DNA of 64,000 nucleotides from Thioalkalivibrio sp. K90mix (lineage in GTDB: Bacteria > Pseudomonadota > Gammaproteobacteria > Ectothiorhodospirales > Ectothiorhodospiraceae). The first letter of the stretch is position 1. Every line of letters begins with the position of its first letter. The stretch covers positions 2,349,501-2,413,500 of the forward strand of contig NC_013889.1 of NCBI RefSeq assembly GCF_000025545.1, given 5' to 3'. Made by a program: the position numbers and the translations under genes. Positions 44,985 to 58,666 of the stretch are shown in pieces. The notes under the pieces were generated by a model. The model saw only the letters and a list, made by a program, of their open reading frames with translations. It had not been told where the DNA came from and ran no database searches.

Positions 44985-46154
44985 ATGTACAAGACCAGGG
45001 CGACCACGACCTTCGTTCTGCCGGGCATTTTATTCAGTGTAACGCTGTTGCTCGGCGCCTGCGCAGCCACCCAGACCGAAGAGGGGGCTGCCACCGCCGA
45101 GGACACCGAGGCCACACAAACGGCCCGCAGCGAGGACACCTCCCGCGAAACCGACCGGGCCGCCGAGACCCCGGAGCCGGAACCCGAGATCCGCGAATCC
45201 GCTCCCGAACGCTACGTGGTCCGCGAGGGCGACACCCTGTGGGACATCGCCGCGATGTTCCTGCGCGATCCGTGGTACTGGCCGGAGATCTGGCTGGTGA
45301 ACCCCGAGATCGAGAACCCGCATCTGATCTATCCGGGCGACGTACTCAGCATCTACTACGTGGACGGCGAACCGCGCATCACCGTGGATGGCGGCCCGCG
45401 CGTTCGCCCGACCAAGCGTCTGTCGCCCGAGATTCGCGTAGTCGATCGCGATGAGGATGCGACCCCGATCTCCACGCTGCAGTCGTTCATGTTCCGTCCG
45501 CAGGTGCTGGACGACGAGACGCTGGACAACGCCCCCTACATCCTGGCCTCGCAGGATGAGCGCGTGATCTTCGGCCCGGGCGACCGCGTCTACGTGCGCA
45601 ATGCCGAAGACACCCAGCAATACGACCTCTATCACATCGTGCGTCGTGACGGCGAGCTGGTGGACCCGGACACCGGCGAGAACCTGGGCATTGCGACCCT
45701 GCCGATTGGCGAGGCCGAGATCGTCGAGCCCGGCAACGTGGCACGCGCAAACATCCGCAAGGGTGAGCGCGAAGCCATCCGTGGCGACCGCCTGGTCCCC
45801 TATGCCGATGAACAGGACATGCTGTTCGAGATCGGACGTCCGCCAGAAGACCTGGAGGGCACGATCATCTCCCTGTTCGACGCGATCAGCCAGATCGGCC
45901 AGCTCCAGGCTGCGATCATCAACCGTGGCGAGCGTGACGGCATCGAGAACGGCCAGGTGATGACCGCCTACACCGCCGGCCGCCAGGTTCGCGACCCGAT
46001 CAGCGACCGGGCGAACGAGGTCGTGACCTTGCCCGAGGAATCGGTCGGAACGGTGATGGTGTTCCAGACCTTCGAGAAGGTCTCCTACATCCTGGTCACG
46101 GAGTCCGACCGCACCCTGCGCGAGGGTGACAAGGTCCGCCATCCGTCGCACTGA
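44985..46154 (+). CDS. LysM-domain lipoprotein
   Basis: 389-aa probable lipoprotein: signal sequence with lipobox ending at Cys26 (LLLGAC), an acidic Glu/Thr-rich linker (about 30-75), then a LysM peptidoglycan-binding domain (YVVREGDTLWDIAAMFLRDP, NPHLIYPGD). The C-terminal 250 residues are beta-rich and match the uncharacterised domain common to LysM proteins upstream of dprA. It is probably an envelope protein tethering membrane to peptidoglycan. Confidence 0.9.
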   Translation: MYKTRATTTFVLPGILFSVTLLLGACAATQTEEGAATAEDTEATQTARSEDTSRETDRAAETPEPEPEIRESAPERYVVREGDTLWDIAAMFLRDPWYWPEIWLVNPEIENPHLIYPGDVLSIYYVDGEPRITVDGGPRVRPTKRLSPEIRVVDRDEDATPISTLQSFMFRPQVLDDETLDNAPYILASQDERVIFGPGDRVYVRNAEDTQQYDLYHIVRRDGELVDPDTGENLGIATLPIGEAEIVEPGNVARANIRKGEREAIRGDRLVPYADEQDMLFEIGRPPEDLEGTIISLFDAISQIGQLQAAIINRGERDGIENGQVMTAYTAGRQVRDPISDRANEVVTLPEESVGTVMVFQTFEKVSYILVTESDRTLREGDKVRHPSH

Positions 46155-46182
46155 TCCGCTCGCACGGGCATCCGCACCACCG

Positions 46183-47316
46183 ATGACCGACGACTGGGAC
46201 CGGGCGACGCATCAGCGCGCCTGGCTGGAACTGATCAACACCCCGGGGCTCGGCCACCAGCGCCTGCTGCATCTGGTCGAGGCCTTTGGCGGTCCCGGCG
46301 CCGCCCTGGCCGCTTCTCCTAGCGAATGGCGCCATCACGGCGTCGAGCTGAATATCGACCCGGCGGCCCGCACGGCAGCCGCCGATGCCGACCAGGCCTG
46401 GCTCGACCAGGACGAGCGGCACCACCTGCTATGCCGGGATGACCCCGACTACCCGCCGCTACTGGCCGAAATCCCCGATCCGCCCCCGGTCCTGTACCTG
46501 AACGGCGACCCGAGCCTGCTGCATCGGCCGCAAATCGCAATCATCGGCGCACGCGAGTGCACGCCGCAGGGCGAACGCCTGGCCGGGGAGTTCGCGCGCG
46601 AGCTCGCCGGTGCCGGCGTGGTGGTGACCAGCGGCCTGGCGCGCGGCATCGACGGGGTGGCCCACGAGGGCGCCCTGGCTGCCCCCGGTGGCCGCACGAT
46701 CGCAGTCGTCGCGACCGGCCCCGACCGCATCTACCCGGCGCAGCATCGTCGCCTCGCCCACCGCATCGCGGATCACGGACTGGTCGTATCGCTGTGGCCA
46801 ACCGGCACGCGCCCACTGGCGCGCAACTTCCCGCAGCGCAACCGGGTGATCAGCGGCATGGCCCTGGGCACGGTCGTGGTCGAGGCCGCACTGAAGAGCG
46901 GATCGCTGATCACCGCCCGCCTGGCGGCGGAACAGGGCCGGCAGGTCTACGCGGTGCCGGGCTCGGTACTGAGCCCGGTCAGCCGAGGTTGCCATCGCCT
47001 GATCCGTGATGGGGCGCAACTCGTGGAATCGGCCGACGAGGTGCTGGAAGACCTGGCGGACTGGCTCGGCGTCGCCCCCGGGGAGACAGCCAGCACACCA
47101 CCGGAACCGGCCCGGGAGCCACTGGATCCGGAGCAGGAACGCGTGCTGAACGCGATGGGTTTTGACCCGATCCCGCTGGAAACCCTGCGGGATCGCACCA
47201 AATTGACCATCGAGCGCCTTTCATCCATGCTGGTTTTGCTGGAACTCAACGGCCGTGTGGCCGCCCTCGACCACGGGCGCTACCAGCGCCTCGACGCAGG
47301 ATCCCCTGAATCATGA
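46183..47316 (+). CDS. dprA: DNA processing protein DprA
   Basis: 377-aa protein that protects incoming single-stranded DNA and loads RecA during transformation. Rossmann-like core with GARECTPQGERLAGEFA, SGLARGIDGVAHEGAL, YPAQHRRLA and FPQRNRVISGMA; a C-terminal winged helix (about 310-365). ATG at 46183 is chosen; the frame is open to 46126, overlapping the LysM gene. comF is also in the window, hinting at competence capacity. Confidence 0.94.
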   Translation: MTDDWDRATHQRAWLELINTPGLGHQRLLHLVEAFGGPGAALAASPSEWRHHGVELNIDPAARTAAADADQAWLDQDERHHLLCRDDPDYPPLLAEIPDPPPVLYLNGDPSLLHRPQIAIIGARECTPQGERLAGEFARELAGAGVVVTSGLARGIDGVAHEGALAAPGGRTIAVVATGPDRIYPAQHRRLAHRIADHGLVVSLWPTGTRPLARNFPQRNRVISGMALGTVVVEAALKSGSLITARLAAEQGRQVYAVPGSVLSPVSRGCHRLIRDGAQLVESADEVLEDLADWLGVAPGETASTPPEPAREPLDPEQERVLNAMGFDPIPLETLRDRTKLTIERLSSMLVLLELNGRVAALDHGRYQRLDAGSPES

Positions 47317-47798
47317 ACGAAAGCGTGCTGGATGTGCTCATGTACCTGTTCGAGCACACCATGGACGAGGAATCCGACGAGGAGCCGGATCGCGCGGAAC
47401 TGGAACGCCACCTGGTGGAGGCCGGTTTCGCCCGCCCCGAGATCGACCGCGCCCTGGGCTGGCTGGATCGCCTGATGAGCGAGGCCCCCCTCACCGGTCG
47501 CGGCGGCGACAGCGCGGCCCAGCGCATCTATGCCCCGGAAGAGCGCAAGCGCCTGGACACCGAGGCGCACGGCTTCCTGCTGCACCTGGAGCAAAACGGG
47601 CTGCTGACCGCCGGCACCCGCGAGCTGGTACTGGACCGCGTGATGGAACTGGACGCCGAGGAGATCGACCTCGACCAGCTGCGCTGGGTGGTGCTGATGG
47701 TGCTGTTCAACCAGCCCGACGATGCGATCGCCTATTCCCGCCTGGAAGAGGTGATGCGCGACGATGCCGGCCCGTCGGCCGTGGATTATCTGCACTGA
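47313..47798 (+). CDS. smg: Smg / DUF494 family protein
   Basis: 161-aa acidic protein of the Smg family, function unknown, nearly always between dprA and topA. Segments: VLDVLMYLFEHTMDEE, RIYAPEERKRLDTEAHGFLL, LDQLRWVVLMVLFNQP. ATG overlaps the dprA stop (ATGA). Confidence 0.92.
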   Translation: MNESVLDVLMYLFEHTMDEESDEEPDRAELERHLVEAGFARPEIDRALGWLDRLMSEAPLTGRGGDSAAQRIYAPEERKRLDTEAHGFLLHLEQNGLLTAGTRELVLDRVMELDAEEIDLDQLRWVVLMVLFNQPDDAIAYSRLEEVMRDDAGPSAVDYLH

Positions 47799-47829
47799 GT
47801 CCACCGTCCTCCGCAGACAATGCGGTAGC

Positions 47830-47866
47830 CACGGGCGTTTTCCTCCTCTAGTCTTTAGCGCCCGTG
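47830..47866. other. Dyad between smg and topA
   Basis: CACGGGCG (47830-47837) pairs with CGCCCGTG (47859-47866) across a 21-nt loop that contains TTTT and TAGTCTTTAG. It could be a terminator for smg or part of the topA control region; no clear promoter was found. Confidence 0.3.
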
Positions 47867-47939
47867 AACCCGGTCGCTGCCATGCGACCGCGATCGCCCC
47901 GATACGGAACCCGCTGCCACGGAGACGGTCCCGAGCGAC

Positions 47940-50490
47940 ATGAGCAAGCACCTCGTCATTGTAGAGTCGCCCGCCAAGGGCAAGACCATCGAAAAATATC
48001 TCGGCCCGGACTACCAGGTCATGGCCTCCTATGGCCATGTCCGCGACCTGGTCCCCAAGGAAGGGGCGGTGGACCCGGAAAACGGGTTCCGCATGAAGTA
48101 CGACGTGATCGAGCGCAGCGAAAAGCAGATCGAGGCGATCGCCAAGGCTCTGAAGAAATCCGATGACCTGATCCTCGCGACTGACCCCGACCGTGAAGGC
48201 GAGGCAATCTCCTGGCATCTCTACGAGGTGCTGCGTGACCGCGGCCTGCTAGACGATCGTGGCGTGCATCGGGTCGTGTTCCACGAGATCACCAAGAAGG
48301 CGATCCAGCAGGCGATCGAGGAACCGCGCGACCTGGCCAAGCCGCTGATCGATGCCCAGCAGGCGCGCCGCGCGCTGGACTACCTGGTCGGCTTCAACCT
48401 CTCCCCGCTGCTGTGGCGCAAGATCAAGCGCGGCCTGTCCGCCGGGCGCGTGCAAAGCCCGGCACTGCGCATGATCTGCGAGCGCGAGAACGAGATCGAG
48501 GCCTTCGTCCCGCGCGAATACTGGACCCTGGATGCGAAGGTCGAGCGCCAGGAGCAGCCGTTCACCGCGCGCCTGACCTACCTGGACGGCAACAAGCTGG
48601 ACCAGTTCGACCTGAACAGCGCCGAACTCGCACATGACGCCCAGAAGCGCCTGACCGAGGCCGCGAACGGCGAGCTGCGTGTCGCCAAGGTCGAGAAGAA
48701 GCAGCGCCGCCGCAACCCGGCCGCGCCGTTCACCACCTCGACCCTGCAGCAGGAGGCCTCGCGCAAGCTGGGCTTCACCGCATCGCGCACCATGCGCACC
48801 GCGCAGCAGCTGTACGAGGGGATCGATCTGGGCTCCGGCGCGATCGGCCTGATCACCTATATGCGTACCGACTCGGTGGCCCTGGCCGGCGAGGCGATTG
48901 GCGAGATCCGCGGCCTGATCGAGGAGCGCTATGGCGCCAACAACGTCCCCGACAGCCCGCGCCAGTACAAGACCAAGTCGAAGAACGCGCAGGAGGCCCA
49001 CGAGGCTATCCGCCCGACCTCCGTGCGCCGCCTGCCGAACGAGGTCCGCGCCCGCCTGAGCAGTGACCAGGCCCGGCTGTACGACCTGATCTGGAAGCGC
49101 ACCGTCGCCTGCCAGATGATCCACGCGACCTTCGACACCGTGGCCGCCGACCTGGTCCCGGGTGACAGCCGACACCAGTTCCGCGCCACCGGCTCCACCC
49201 TGGTCGACCCCGGCTTCATCGCCGTCTACCAGGAGGGCCGCGACGACGCGCAGGATGACGACGAGGACAAGCGCCTGCCGGAAATGGCCGAGGGCGACAC
49301 GGTCCAGCTGGAAGAGGTCACCGCCGACCAGCACTTCACCGAGCCGCCGCCGCGCTACACCGAGGCCAGCCTGGTGAAGACGCTGGAGGAATACGGCATC
49401 GGCCGTCCGTCCACCTACGCCAGCATCATCTCCACGCTGCAGTCGCGCGAGTACGTGGAGATGGACGGCAAGCGCTTCATCCCGACCGACACCGGCCGGA
49501 TCGTGAACAGCTTCCTGACCCAGCACTTCGACCGCTACGTGGACTACGACTTCACCGCGAAGCTGGAAGACGAGCTGGACGCGATCTCGCGCGGCGAGAA
49601 GGACTGGGTCCCGGTGCTGGAGGATTTCTGGGGCGACTTCCGCGACCGGGTGAAGGAGAAGGAAGAAAACGTCACTCGCGCCGAGGCCGTGCAGTCGCGC
49701 GAACTGGGCCCCGATCCGCAGAGCGGACGCCCGGTCAGCGTGCGCCTGGGCCGTTTCGGCCCGATCGTGCAGATCGGCACCAAGGACGACGAGGAGAAGC
49801 CGCGCTTCGCCGGCCTGCTGCCCGGGCAGAAGATGGACAAAATCACCCTCGACGAGGCGCTGGAGCTATTCAAGCTGCCGCGCGACCTCGGCGAGACGCC
49901 CGAGGGCGAGCCGGTGATGGTCAACATCGGCCGCTTCGGACCGTACGTGAAGTACGGCTCCAAGTACGCCTCCCTCGGCCCGGACGACGACGTCTGGACC
50001 ATCGAGCTGCCGCGCGCGCTGGAGATCGTCGCCGAGAAGAAGAAGAAGGACGCCGAACGCTTCATCAAGAGCTTCGACGAAGAGGGCATCCAGGTCCTCA
50101 ACGGGCGCTACGGCCCTTACGTGACCGACGGCAACAAGAACGCCAAGATCCCCAAGGAGACCGATCCCAAGTCCCTGACGCTGGAACAGTGCCAGGAACT
50201 GATCGCCGCCGCCCCGGAACGCAAGGGCCGCGGCCGCAAGGGGGCGGCCAAGTCGACCGGCAAGTCCTCCGGGAAGACCGCCTCCAAGTCGTCGACCGCA
50301 AAGAAGACGACCACGAAAAAGGCAGCCACCACCAAGAAGGCCGCCAGCAAGACGGGCACGAAAAAGGCCACCGCAAAGAAGACGAGCACGTCGAAGAAGG
50401 CCCCGGCGAAGAAGGCTTCGACCGCCAAGTCTGGTAGCGCGAAATCCGGCAGCGGCGACAGCCGCCTGAGTGCCCAGCCCTCCGGCGACC

Positions 50491-50504
<14 letters not shown>
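47940..50504 (+). CDS. topA: DNA topoisomerase I, without zinc fingers and with a Lys-rich tail
   Basis: 854-aa type IA topoisomerase relaxing negative supercoils. TOPRIM motifs at the N-terminus (VIVESPAKGKTIEKYLG; DPDREGEAISWHL) and active-site tyrosine region GLITYMRTDS. The C-terminus has three topoisomerase repeat units (GRFGPIVQIG, GRFGPYVKYG, GRYGPYV) instead of the four-Cys zinc fingers of E. coli TopA. A Lys/Ala/Thr/Ser-rich histone-H1-like tail follows, about residues 745-835. The tail should bind DNA or RNA polymerase. A real member of a zinc-free architecture. Confidence 0.95.
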
Positions 50505-53914
<3,410 letters not shown>

Positions 53915-53930
53915 CGCCCGGTTCACCTTC

Positions 53931-53946
53931 CGTTCAAGCAACGGCG
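53931..53946 (+). promoter_or_regulatory. Direct repeat GTTCA-N6-GTTCA upstream of the OmpA-like gene
   Basis: GTTCA (53931-53935), six bases, GTTCA (53942-53946), about 73 bp before the ATG. The 11-bp periodicity is typical for OmpR-type response-regulator sites. A matching pair is upstream of the second glycine-zipper gene (59905-59920). Confidence 0.4.
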
Positions 53947-54018
53947 CAATCCTGTTCCCGAGCGCGCCCGTGGGCGCAGACTGAAACCCGGGAGTTCCTT
54001 CCCGGCTGGGGGGCAAGC

Positions 54019-54684
54019 ATGATCTCGCGCATTGGTGTTCTGGTACTGGTCGGTTTTCTGACCTTCGCCATCGGCTGTACCACCACGGATCCCTATACCG
54101 GCGAGGAGCGGGTATCGCGCACGGCCATCGGCGCCGGTGTCGGCGCGGCTGCCGGGGCCGTGGTCGGCAGCATCACCAGCCGCCGCAACCGCACCCAGCG
54201 CGCGATGATCGGGGCCGGGATCGGGGCCCTGGCCGGCGGTGCGATCGGCAACTACATGGACCGCCAGGAGGCCGAGCTGCGCGAGCAGCTGCGGGGAACC
54301 GGTGTCAGCGTGACCCGCGACGGCGACAACATCATCCTGAACATGCCCGGGCACATCACCTTCGATATCGACCGCACCGACATCAAACCGGAGTTCGAGG
54401 AGGTGCTGAACTCGGTGGCGCTGGTCCTGGCCGAATACGACCAGACCGGTATCGAGGTCGCCGGCCATACCGACATCACCGGACGCGTCGAGTACAACAT
54501 GGACCTGTCGGAACGGCGCGCTCAGAGCGTCGGGCGCGCCCTGATACGGCGCGGCGTCCAGTCGGTGCGCGTCGACACCGTCGGCTTCGGGCCGCATCAG
54601 CCCATCGCGACCAACGAAACCGCCGAGGGCCGAGCGCTGAACCGGCGTGTAGAACTGACCCTGTTCCCGCTGACCGCGGACTGA
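54019..54684 (+). CDS. OmpA-family lipoprotein with glycine zipper
   Basis: 221-aa lipoprotein (lipobox ending at Cys20). A glycine-zipper segment follows (GAGVGAAAGAVVGS, then GAGIGALAGGAIG). The C-terminal OmpA peptidoglycan-binding domain (about 105-215) has TDIKPEFEEVL, VAGHTDITG and NRRVELTL. It resembles YiaD/PA0833-type proteins and probably anchors the outer membrane to peptidoglycan. Confidence 0.9.
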   Translation: MISRIGVLVLVGFLTFAIGCTTTDPYTGEERVSRTAIGAGVGAAAGAVVGSITSRRNRTQRAMIGAGIGALAGGAIGNYMDRQEAELREQLRGTGVSVTRDGDNIILNMPGHITFDIDRTDIKPEFEEVLNSVALVLAEYDQTGIEVAGHTDITGRVEYNMDLSERRAQSVGRALIRRGVQSVRVDTVGFGPHQPIATNETAEGRALNRRVELTLFPLTAD

Positions 54685-54775
54685 GCGCCGGCCCCCAGCG
54701 CGGCCGGGCCGGGGATTGCCCGACCCGCCCCCTTCCGCATCCATCCGGCGCGCCGGGCTGGTAAGCTTGGCCGCC

Positions 54776-55645
54776 ATGGACGCACGTGCACGCCTGTGGG
54801 AACTGGCCCGACTGGTCCGCCTGGACCGACCTGTCGGCATCTATCTGCTGCTGTGGCCGACCCTGTGGGCGCTCTGGATCGCAGCCGAGGGCTGGCCGCC
54901 GGGTTCGCTGATCTTCATCTTCGTTGCCGGCGTCGTGCTGATGCGCTCGGCCGGCTGTGCGATCAACGACTACGCGGACCGCGACTTCGACGCCCATGTC
55001 GCCCGTACGCGCGACCGCCCGCTGGCGCTGGGCACGATCACCCCGAACGAGGCACTGGCGACCTTCGCCGTGCTGGCCCTGACCGCCTTCGTGCTGGTCC
55101 TGTTCACCAACCTGCTGACCATTCTCTATTCCCTGGTCGCGGTGGTGCTGGCCGCTACCTATCCCTTCGCCAAGCGCTTTCACCACTTTCCGCAGGTGCA
55201 CCTGGGCGCGGCCTTCGCCTGGGCCGTGCCCATGGCCTTTACCGCGGTCACCGGGGATCACCCGCCGCCGCTCGCCTGGCTGCTGTACGTGACCGTGCTG
55301 GCCTGGACCGTGGTGTATGACACCTTCTACGGGATGGTGGACCGAGAAGACGACCTGAAAATCGGGGTGAAGTCCACCGCCATCGCGTTCGGCGAGATGG
55401 ACCGTCTGATCACCGCGGGGCTCCAGGTGCTCGTCTGGCTGGGGCTGTACCTGATCGGCCAGCATGCCGGGCTCGGCGGCTACTACACGGCGGGGCTGGT
55501 GATCGTGGCGATGCTGATGTTCTACCAGCAGTTCCTGATCGCCGAACGCGAGCCGACCGACTGCCTGCGGGCATTCAAGAACAACCATTATCTCGGTGCC
55601 GTGGTCCTGCTCGCGATGATCGCAGACCATCATCTGGGGGGCTAA
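54776..55645 (+). CDS. ubiA: 4-hydroxybenzoate octaprenyltransferase
   Basis: 289-aa polytopic membrane enzyme attaching the polyprenyl tail in ubiquinone synthesis. The two Asp-rich motifs are clear: NDYADRDFDAHVARTRDRPL and YGMVDREDDLKIG. About eight TM segments. ATG at 54776. Convergent with comF, 5 bp apart. Confidence 0.94.
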   Translation: MDARARLWELARLVRLDRPVGIYLLLWPTLWALWIAAEGWPPGSLIFIFVAGVVLMRSAGCAINDYADRDFDAHVARTRDRPLALGTITPNEALATFAVLALTAFVLVLFTNLLTILYSLVAVVLAATYPFAKRFHHFPQVHLGAAFAWAVPMAFTAVTGDHPPPLAWLLYVTVLAWTVVYDTFYGMVDREDDLKIGVKSTAIAFGEMDRLITAGLQVLVWLGLYLIGQHAGLGGYYTAGLVIVAMLMFYQQFLIAEREPTDCLRAFKNNHYLGAVVLLAMIADHHLGG

Positions 55646-55650
55646 CTCGG

Positions 55651-56403
55651 TTACGCGCGGGCAAGCGCCAGACCCTCGACCGATGCCGCTCCCGCCGCCC
55701 GCAGCGCACGGGCCAGCGCATCCAGGGTCGCCCCGGTCGTGACCACATCGTCCACCAGCAGCACCCGCTCGCCCGCCAACTCCGCGTTCACGGCAAATGC
55801 ATCGCGCAGGTTCCGGCGCCGCTGTGGACCGCTCAGCGTCTGCTGCGAAGGCGTGGCCCGTACGCGGCGAACGCATGCGGTATCCAGCGGGAGCCCCAGG
55901 ACCTCGGCGACGCACCGCGCCAGCGGCTCGCACTGATTGAACCCGCGCTCGCGCAGGCGCGAGGGGTGCAATGGAACGGGCACCACGCGGGTAGGCAACG
56001 GTGTCGGCACATCCCGGCGTTCGCGGGCTGCCTGTGCGGCCAGGTCCACGAGGATCCGTTCAGCGCGGGCGTGGCCGCTGCGCTTGTAGGCCAGCAGCAC
56101 CCGATCCAGCGGCCAGGCATAGGCCCATGGCGCCCGCAGGGCGTCTACTGCCGGAGGGCGGCGCTGACAGGCGGGGCAGGCCACTGTCGCCGGCAGGGGT
56201 GCCGCGCAACCCGGGCACGGGGCCTCCACCCGCACCAGGTCCTTGCGGCAGGCAGGACAGATGGCCCCGCCCTCCGGCAACGGGGCCAGACACAAGCCAC
56301 AGTGGTCGGGATACAGCGCCCGGGCCGCCCAGGCGCTCAGCGCACGCAGCGCGCCCGATCGCTCTCCAGTTTGCCCCGGCGTGGCTGAAGGGGGATGAGC
56401 CAT
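55651..56403 (-). CDS. comF: ComF-family phosphoribosyltransferase-like competence protein
   Basis: 250-aa ComF/GntX protein. N-terminal zinc-ribbon with Cys pairs (CGLCLAPLPEGGAICPAC and CPGC/CPAC) and a C-terminal phosphoribosyltransferase fold with the PRPP loop LLVDDVVTTGATL. ComF supports DNA uptake; PRT activity is not shown. ATG at 56403; an in-frame ATG also lies at 56427. Confidence 0.9.
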   Translation of the reverse strand: MAHPPSATPGQTGERSGALRALSAWAARALYPDHCGLCLAPLPEGGAICPACRKDLVRVEAPCPGCAAPLPATVACPACQRRPPAVDALRAPWAYAWPLDRVLLAYKRSGHARAERILVDLAAQAARERRDVPTPLPTRVVPVPLHPSRLRERGFNQCEPLARCVAEVLGLPLDTACVRRVRATPSQQTLSGPQRRRNLRDAFAVNAELAGERVLLVDDVVTTGATLDALARALRAAGAASVEGLALARA

Positions 56404-56439
56404 GATGGTATGCTTCCGCTTTTGCATTCAGGGTAGTCC

Positions 56440-56898
56440 ATGGCGACCAAGACCGTCTCCGCACGCAGTTCGCGGCGCGCCGCCGCGATGTTCGACGTCG
56501 GCAATCTGATCAGCGTGTCGATTGCCGGCATCCCGCTGTTTGTGGTTAGCAGCGAGGGGGTCGGAGTCGGCTTCATCATTGCCGCGATCATGGGCATCGT
56601 GCCGCTAGTGCTGTGGTTTGGCGCCTCCATGCTGGTGTACGCCCTGAACAAGCACCACCCCGATCCGCGCGTGGGCCATTTCACGCAGTGGGCGGCCTAT
56701 CGCTACTACGCGCTGATGGGCCTGCTGATCGGGGTCGCCACCTTCTTCCCGCCGGATCTGGCCTACTACCGCGCCTATTGGGCCGTGGCTGCCGCCATCC
56801 TGCTGCCGTGGACGGTCTACGCCCTGTTCCGCGTCTACCGCGAACCCTGGGCCGATGTCGCCATCCCGGCGGAAGCCGACAAGGAGCCACACTCATGA
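56440..56898 (+). CDS. Uncharacterised membrane protein, 152 aa
   Basis: 152 aa with four hydrophobic stretches, about residues 25-42, 45-66 ([20 protein letters not shown]), 90-103 ([15 protein letters not shown]) and 112-128 ([17 protein letters not shown]). N-terminus is basic. Unrecognised. The ATGA overlap with bioB makes it the first gene of the biotin operon here; it could be a membrane accessory, but nothing links it to biotin beyond position. Confidence 0.65.
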   Translation: MATKTVSARSSRRAAAMFDVGNLISVSIAGIPLFVVSSEGVGVGFIIAAIMGIVPLVLWFGASMLVYALNKHHPDPRVGHFTQWAAYRYYALMGLLIGVATFFPPDLAYYRAYWAVAAAILLPWTVYALFRVYREPWADVAIPAEADKEPHS

Positions 56899-57890
56899 GC
56901 ACGCCCCGCCACGACTGGAACACCGACGAGGTCGAGGCCCTGCTCGACCTGCCGCTGAATGACCTGATCTTCCGCGCGCAGACCGTGCACCGCGAACACT
57001 TCGATCCGAACGCAGTACAGGTCAGCACGTTGCTGTCGATCAAGACCGGGGCCTGCCCCGAGGACTGCGCCTACTGCCCGCAGAGCGCGCACCACGAAGT
57101 GGAGCTGGAACGCGAGCGCCTGCTGCCACTGGACGAGGTGCTGGAGGCGGCGCGCAACGCCCGCGCCCAGGGTGCGACCCGCTTCTGCATGGGTGCCGCC
57201 TGGCGCAACCCCACCGACAAGAACCTGGAGCGCGTGATCGAGATGGTGCGCGCGGTCAAGGACGAGGGTCTGGAGACCTGCATGACCCTCGGCATGCTGA
57301 AGGCCGAGCAGGCGAAGCGCCTGTCCGAGGCAGGTCTGGACTACTACAACCACAATCTCGACACCTCGCCGGAGTTCTACGGGCACATCATCTCGACGCG
57401 CACCTACGAAGACCGCCTGGAAACCCTGGAACACGTACGCGAAGCGGGCATGAACGTATGCTGCGGCGGCATCCTCGGCATGGGCGAATCGCGCCGTGAC
57501 CGGGCGCGTCTGCTGCAGCAGATGGCCAACCTGCCGAAGCACCCGGAGTCAGTCCCGATCAATCAGCTGATCCAGGTCGAGGGCACCCCACTGCACGGGA
57601 TCGAGGACCTCGACCCGCTGGAGTTTGTGCGCACCATCGCCGCCACCCGCATCCTGATGCCGGCCTCCTACGTGCGCCTGTCCGCCGGGCGCACCGAGAT
57701 GTCCGACGAGATGCAGGCCCTGTGCTTCCTGGCCGGCGCCAACTCGCTGTTCTACGGCGACACCCTGCTGACCACACCGAACCCCGGCGAGAACCACGAC
57801 CTCGCGCTGTTCGAACGCCTCGGCCTGCACCCGGAGACCGGGCCGGAAGCCCCCGGGGAATCGGACCGGCCCGCCTCCGCATCGGCCTGA
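56895..57890 (+). CDS. bioB: Biotin synthase
   Basis: 331-aa radical-SAM enzyme inserting sulfur into dethiobiotin. Radical-SAM cluster CPEDCAYC near residue 55, [19 protein letters not shown], and second-cluster ligands. ATG at 56895 has AAGGAG nine bases upstream and overlaps the preceding gene. Confidence 0.97.
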   Translation: MSTPRHDWNTDEVEALLDLPLNDLIFRAQTVHREHFDPNAVQVSTLLSIKTGACPEDCAYCPQSAHHEVELERERLLPLDEVLEAARNARAQGATRFCMGAAWRNPTDKNLERVIEMVRAVKDEGLETCMTLGMLKAEQAKRLSEAGLDYYNHNLDTSPEFYGHIISTRTYEDRLETLEHVREAGMNVCCGGILGMGESRRDRARLLQQMANLPKHPESVPINQLIQVEGTPLHGIEDLDPLEFVRTIAATRILMPASYVRLSAGRTEMSDEMQALCFLAGANSLFYGDTLLTTPNPGENHDLALFERLGLHPETGPEAPGESDRPASASA

Positions 57891-57903
57891 TGCCGACCGG
57901 CCA

Positions 57904-58656
57904 GTGGCGGGCGACTTTCCCGATCATTTCTCGGCGGTGGCGGCGGCGTATGCCCGCCACCGCCCGGACTACCCCGCCGATCTCTTTGACTGGCTGGCCG
58001 CGCGCACCCCGCACCACGAACAGGCCTGGGACTGCGCCAGCGGCAATGGCCAGGCCGCGCAGGGCCTGCAGCCTCACTTCTCCCAGGTCGTAGCGACCGA
58101 TGCCGCCCCAGCCCTGCTGGCCGCTCTGCCGGCGACAGCCGGGATCAACCGAGTAGCCTGCGCCGCCGAGGCCTGCGCACTGGCCGATACCTCGGTGGAT
58201 CTCGCCTGCGTCGCCCAGGCCGCGCACTGGTTTCGCCACGCCGAGTTCCATGACGAGGTTGCACGCGTCCTGCGCCCGGGCGGCCTGCTGGCGATCTGGG
58301 GCTACGGCATCCTGCGCGCCGAGGACCCGGCGCTGGACCGCCTGCTGACCGACTTTCACGACACCACCCTGGCGCCCTGGTGGCCGGAAGAACGCAGCCA
58401 TATCCGCAGCCACTACCGCGACCTGCCGTTCCCCTGGCCGGAGATCGAGACGCCCGAGTTTCGGATCGACCGCGAATGGGGCCGCGACACCCTGCTCGGC
58501 TACCTCGGCACCTGGTCAGCCATCCGCCGCGCGCAGACGGCCGGCCAGGATCCGCTGGCCGCACTGGAGCCAGCCCTGCACGCACTGTGGCCGAACGCGG
58601 ACATCACCGCCCGCCTGCACTGGCCGATCTTCCTGCGCGCCGGGCTGCGGCCGTGA
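57904..58656 (+). CDS. Class I SAM-dependent methyltransferase between bioB and bioF
   Basis: 250-aa methyltransferase with a SAM loop in WDCASGNGQAAQGL and VARVLRPGGLLAIWGYG. It resembles the broad Methyltransf_11 / trans-aconitate-type group (AAAYARHRPDYPADLFDWLA, AHWFRHAEFHDEV), not typical BioC. Start GTG at 57904 is 13 bp after bioB. It could act on an unrelated acid or substitute for BioC; the latter is untested. Confidence 0.75.
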   Translation: MAGDFPDHFSAVAAAYARHRPDYPADLFDWLAARTPHHEQAWDCASGNGQAAQGLQPHFSQVVATDAAPALLAALPATAGINRVACAAEACALADTSVDLACVAQAAHWFRHAEFHDEVARVLRPGGLLAIWGYGILRAEDPALDRLLTDFHDTTLAPWWPEERSHIRSHYRDLPFPWPEIETPEFRIDREWGRDTLLGYLGTWSAIRRAQTAGQDPLAALEPALHALWPNADITARLHWPIFLRAGLRP

Positions 58657-58666
58657 GTCCGTCACC

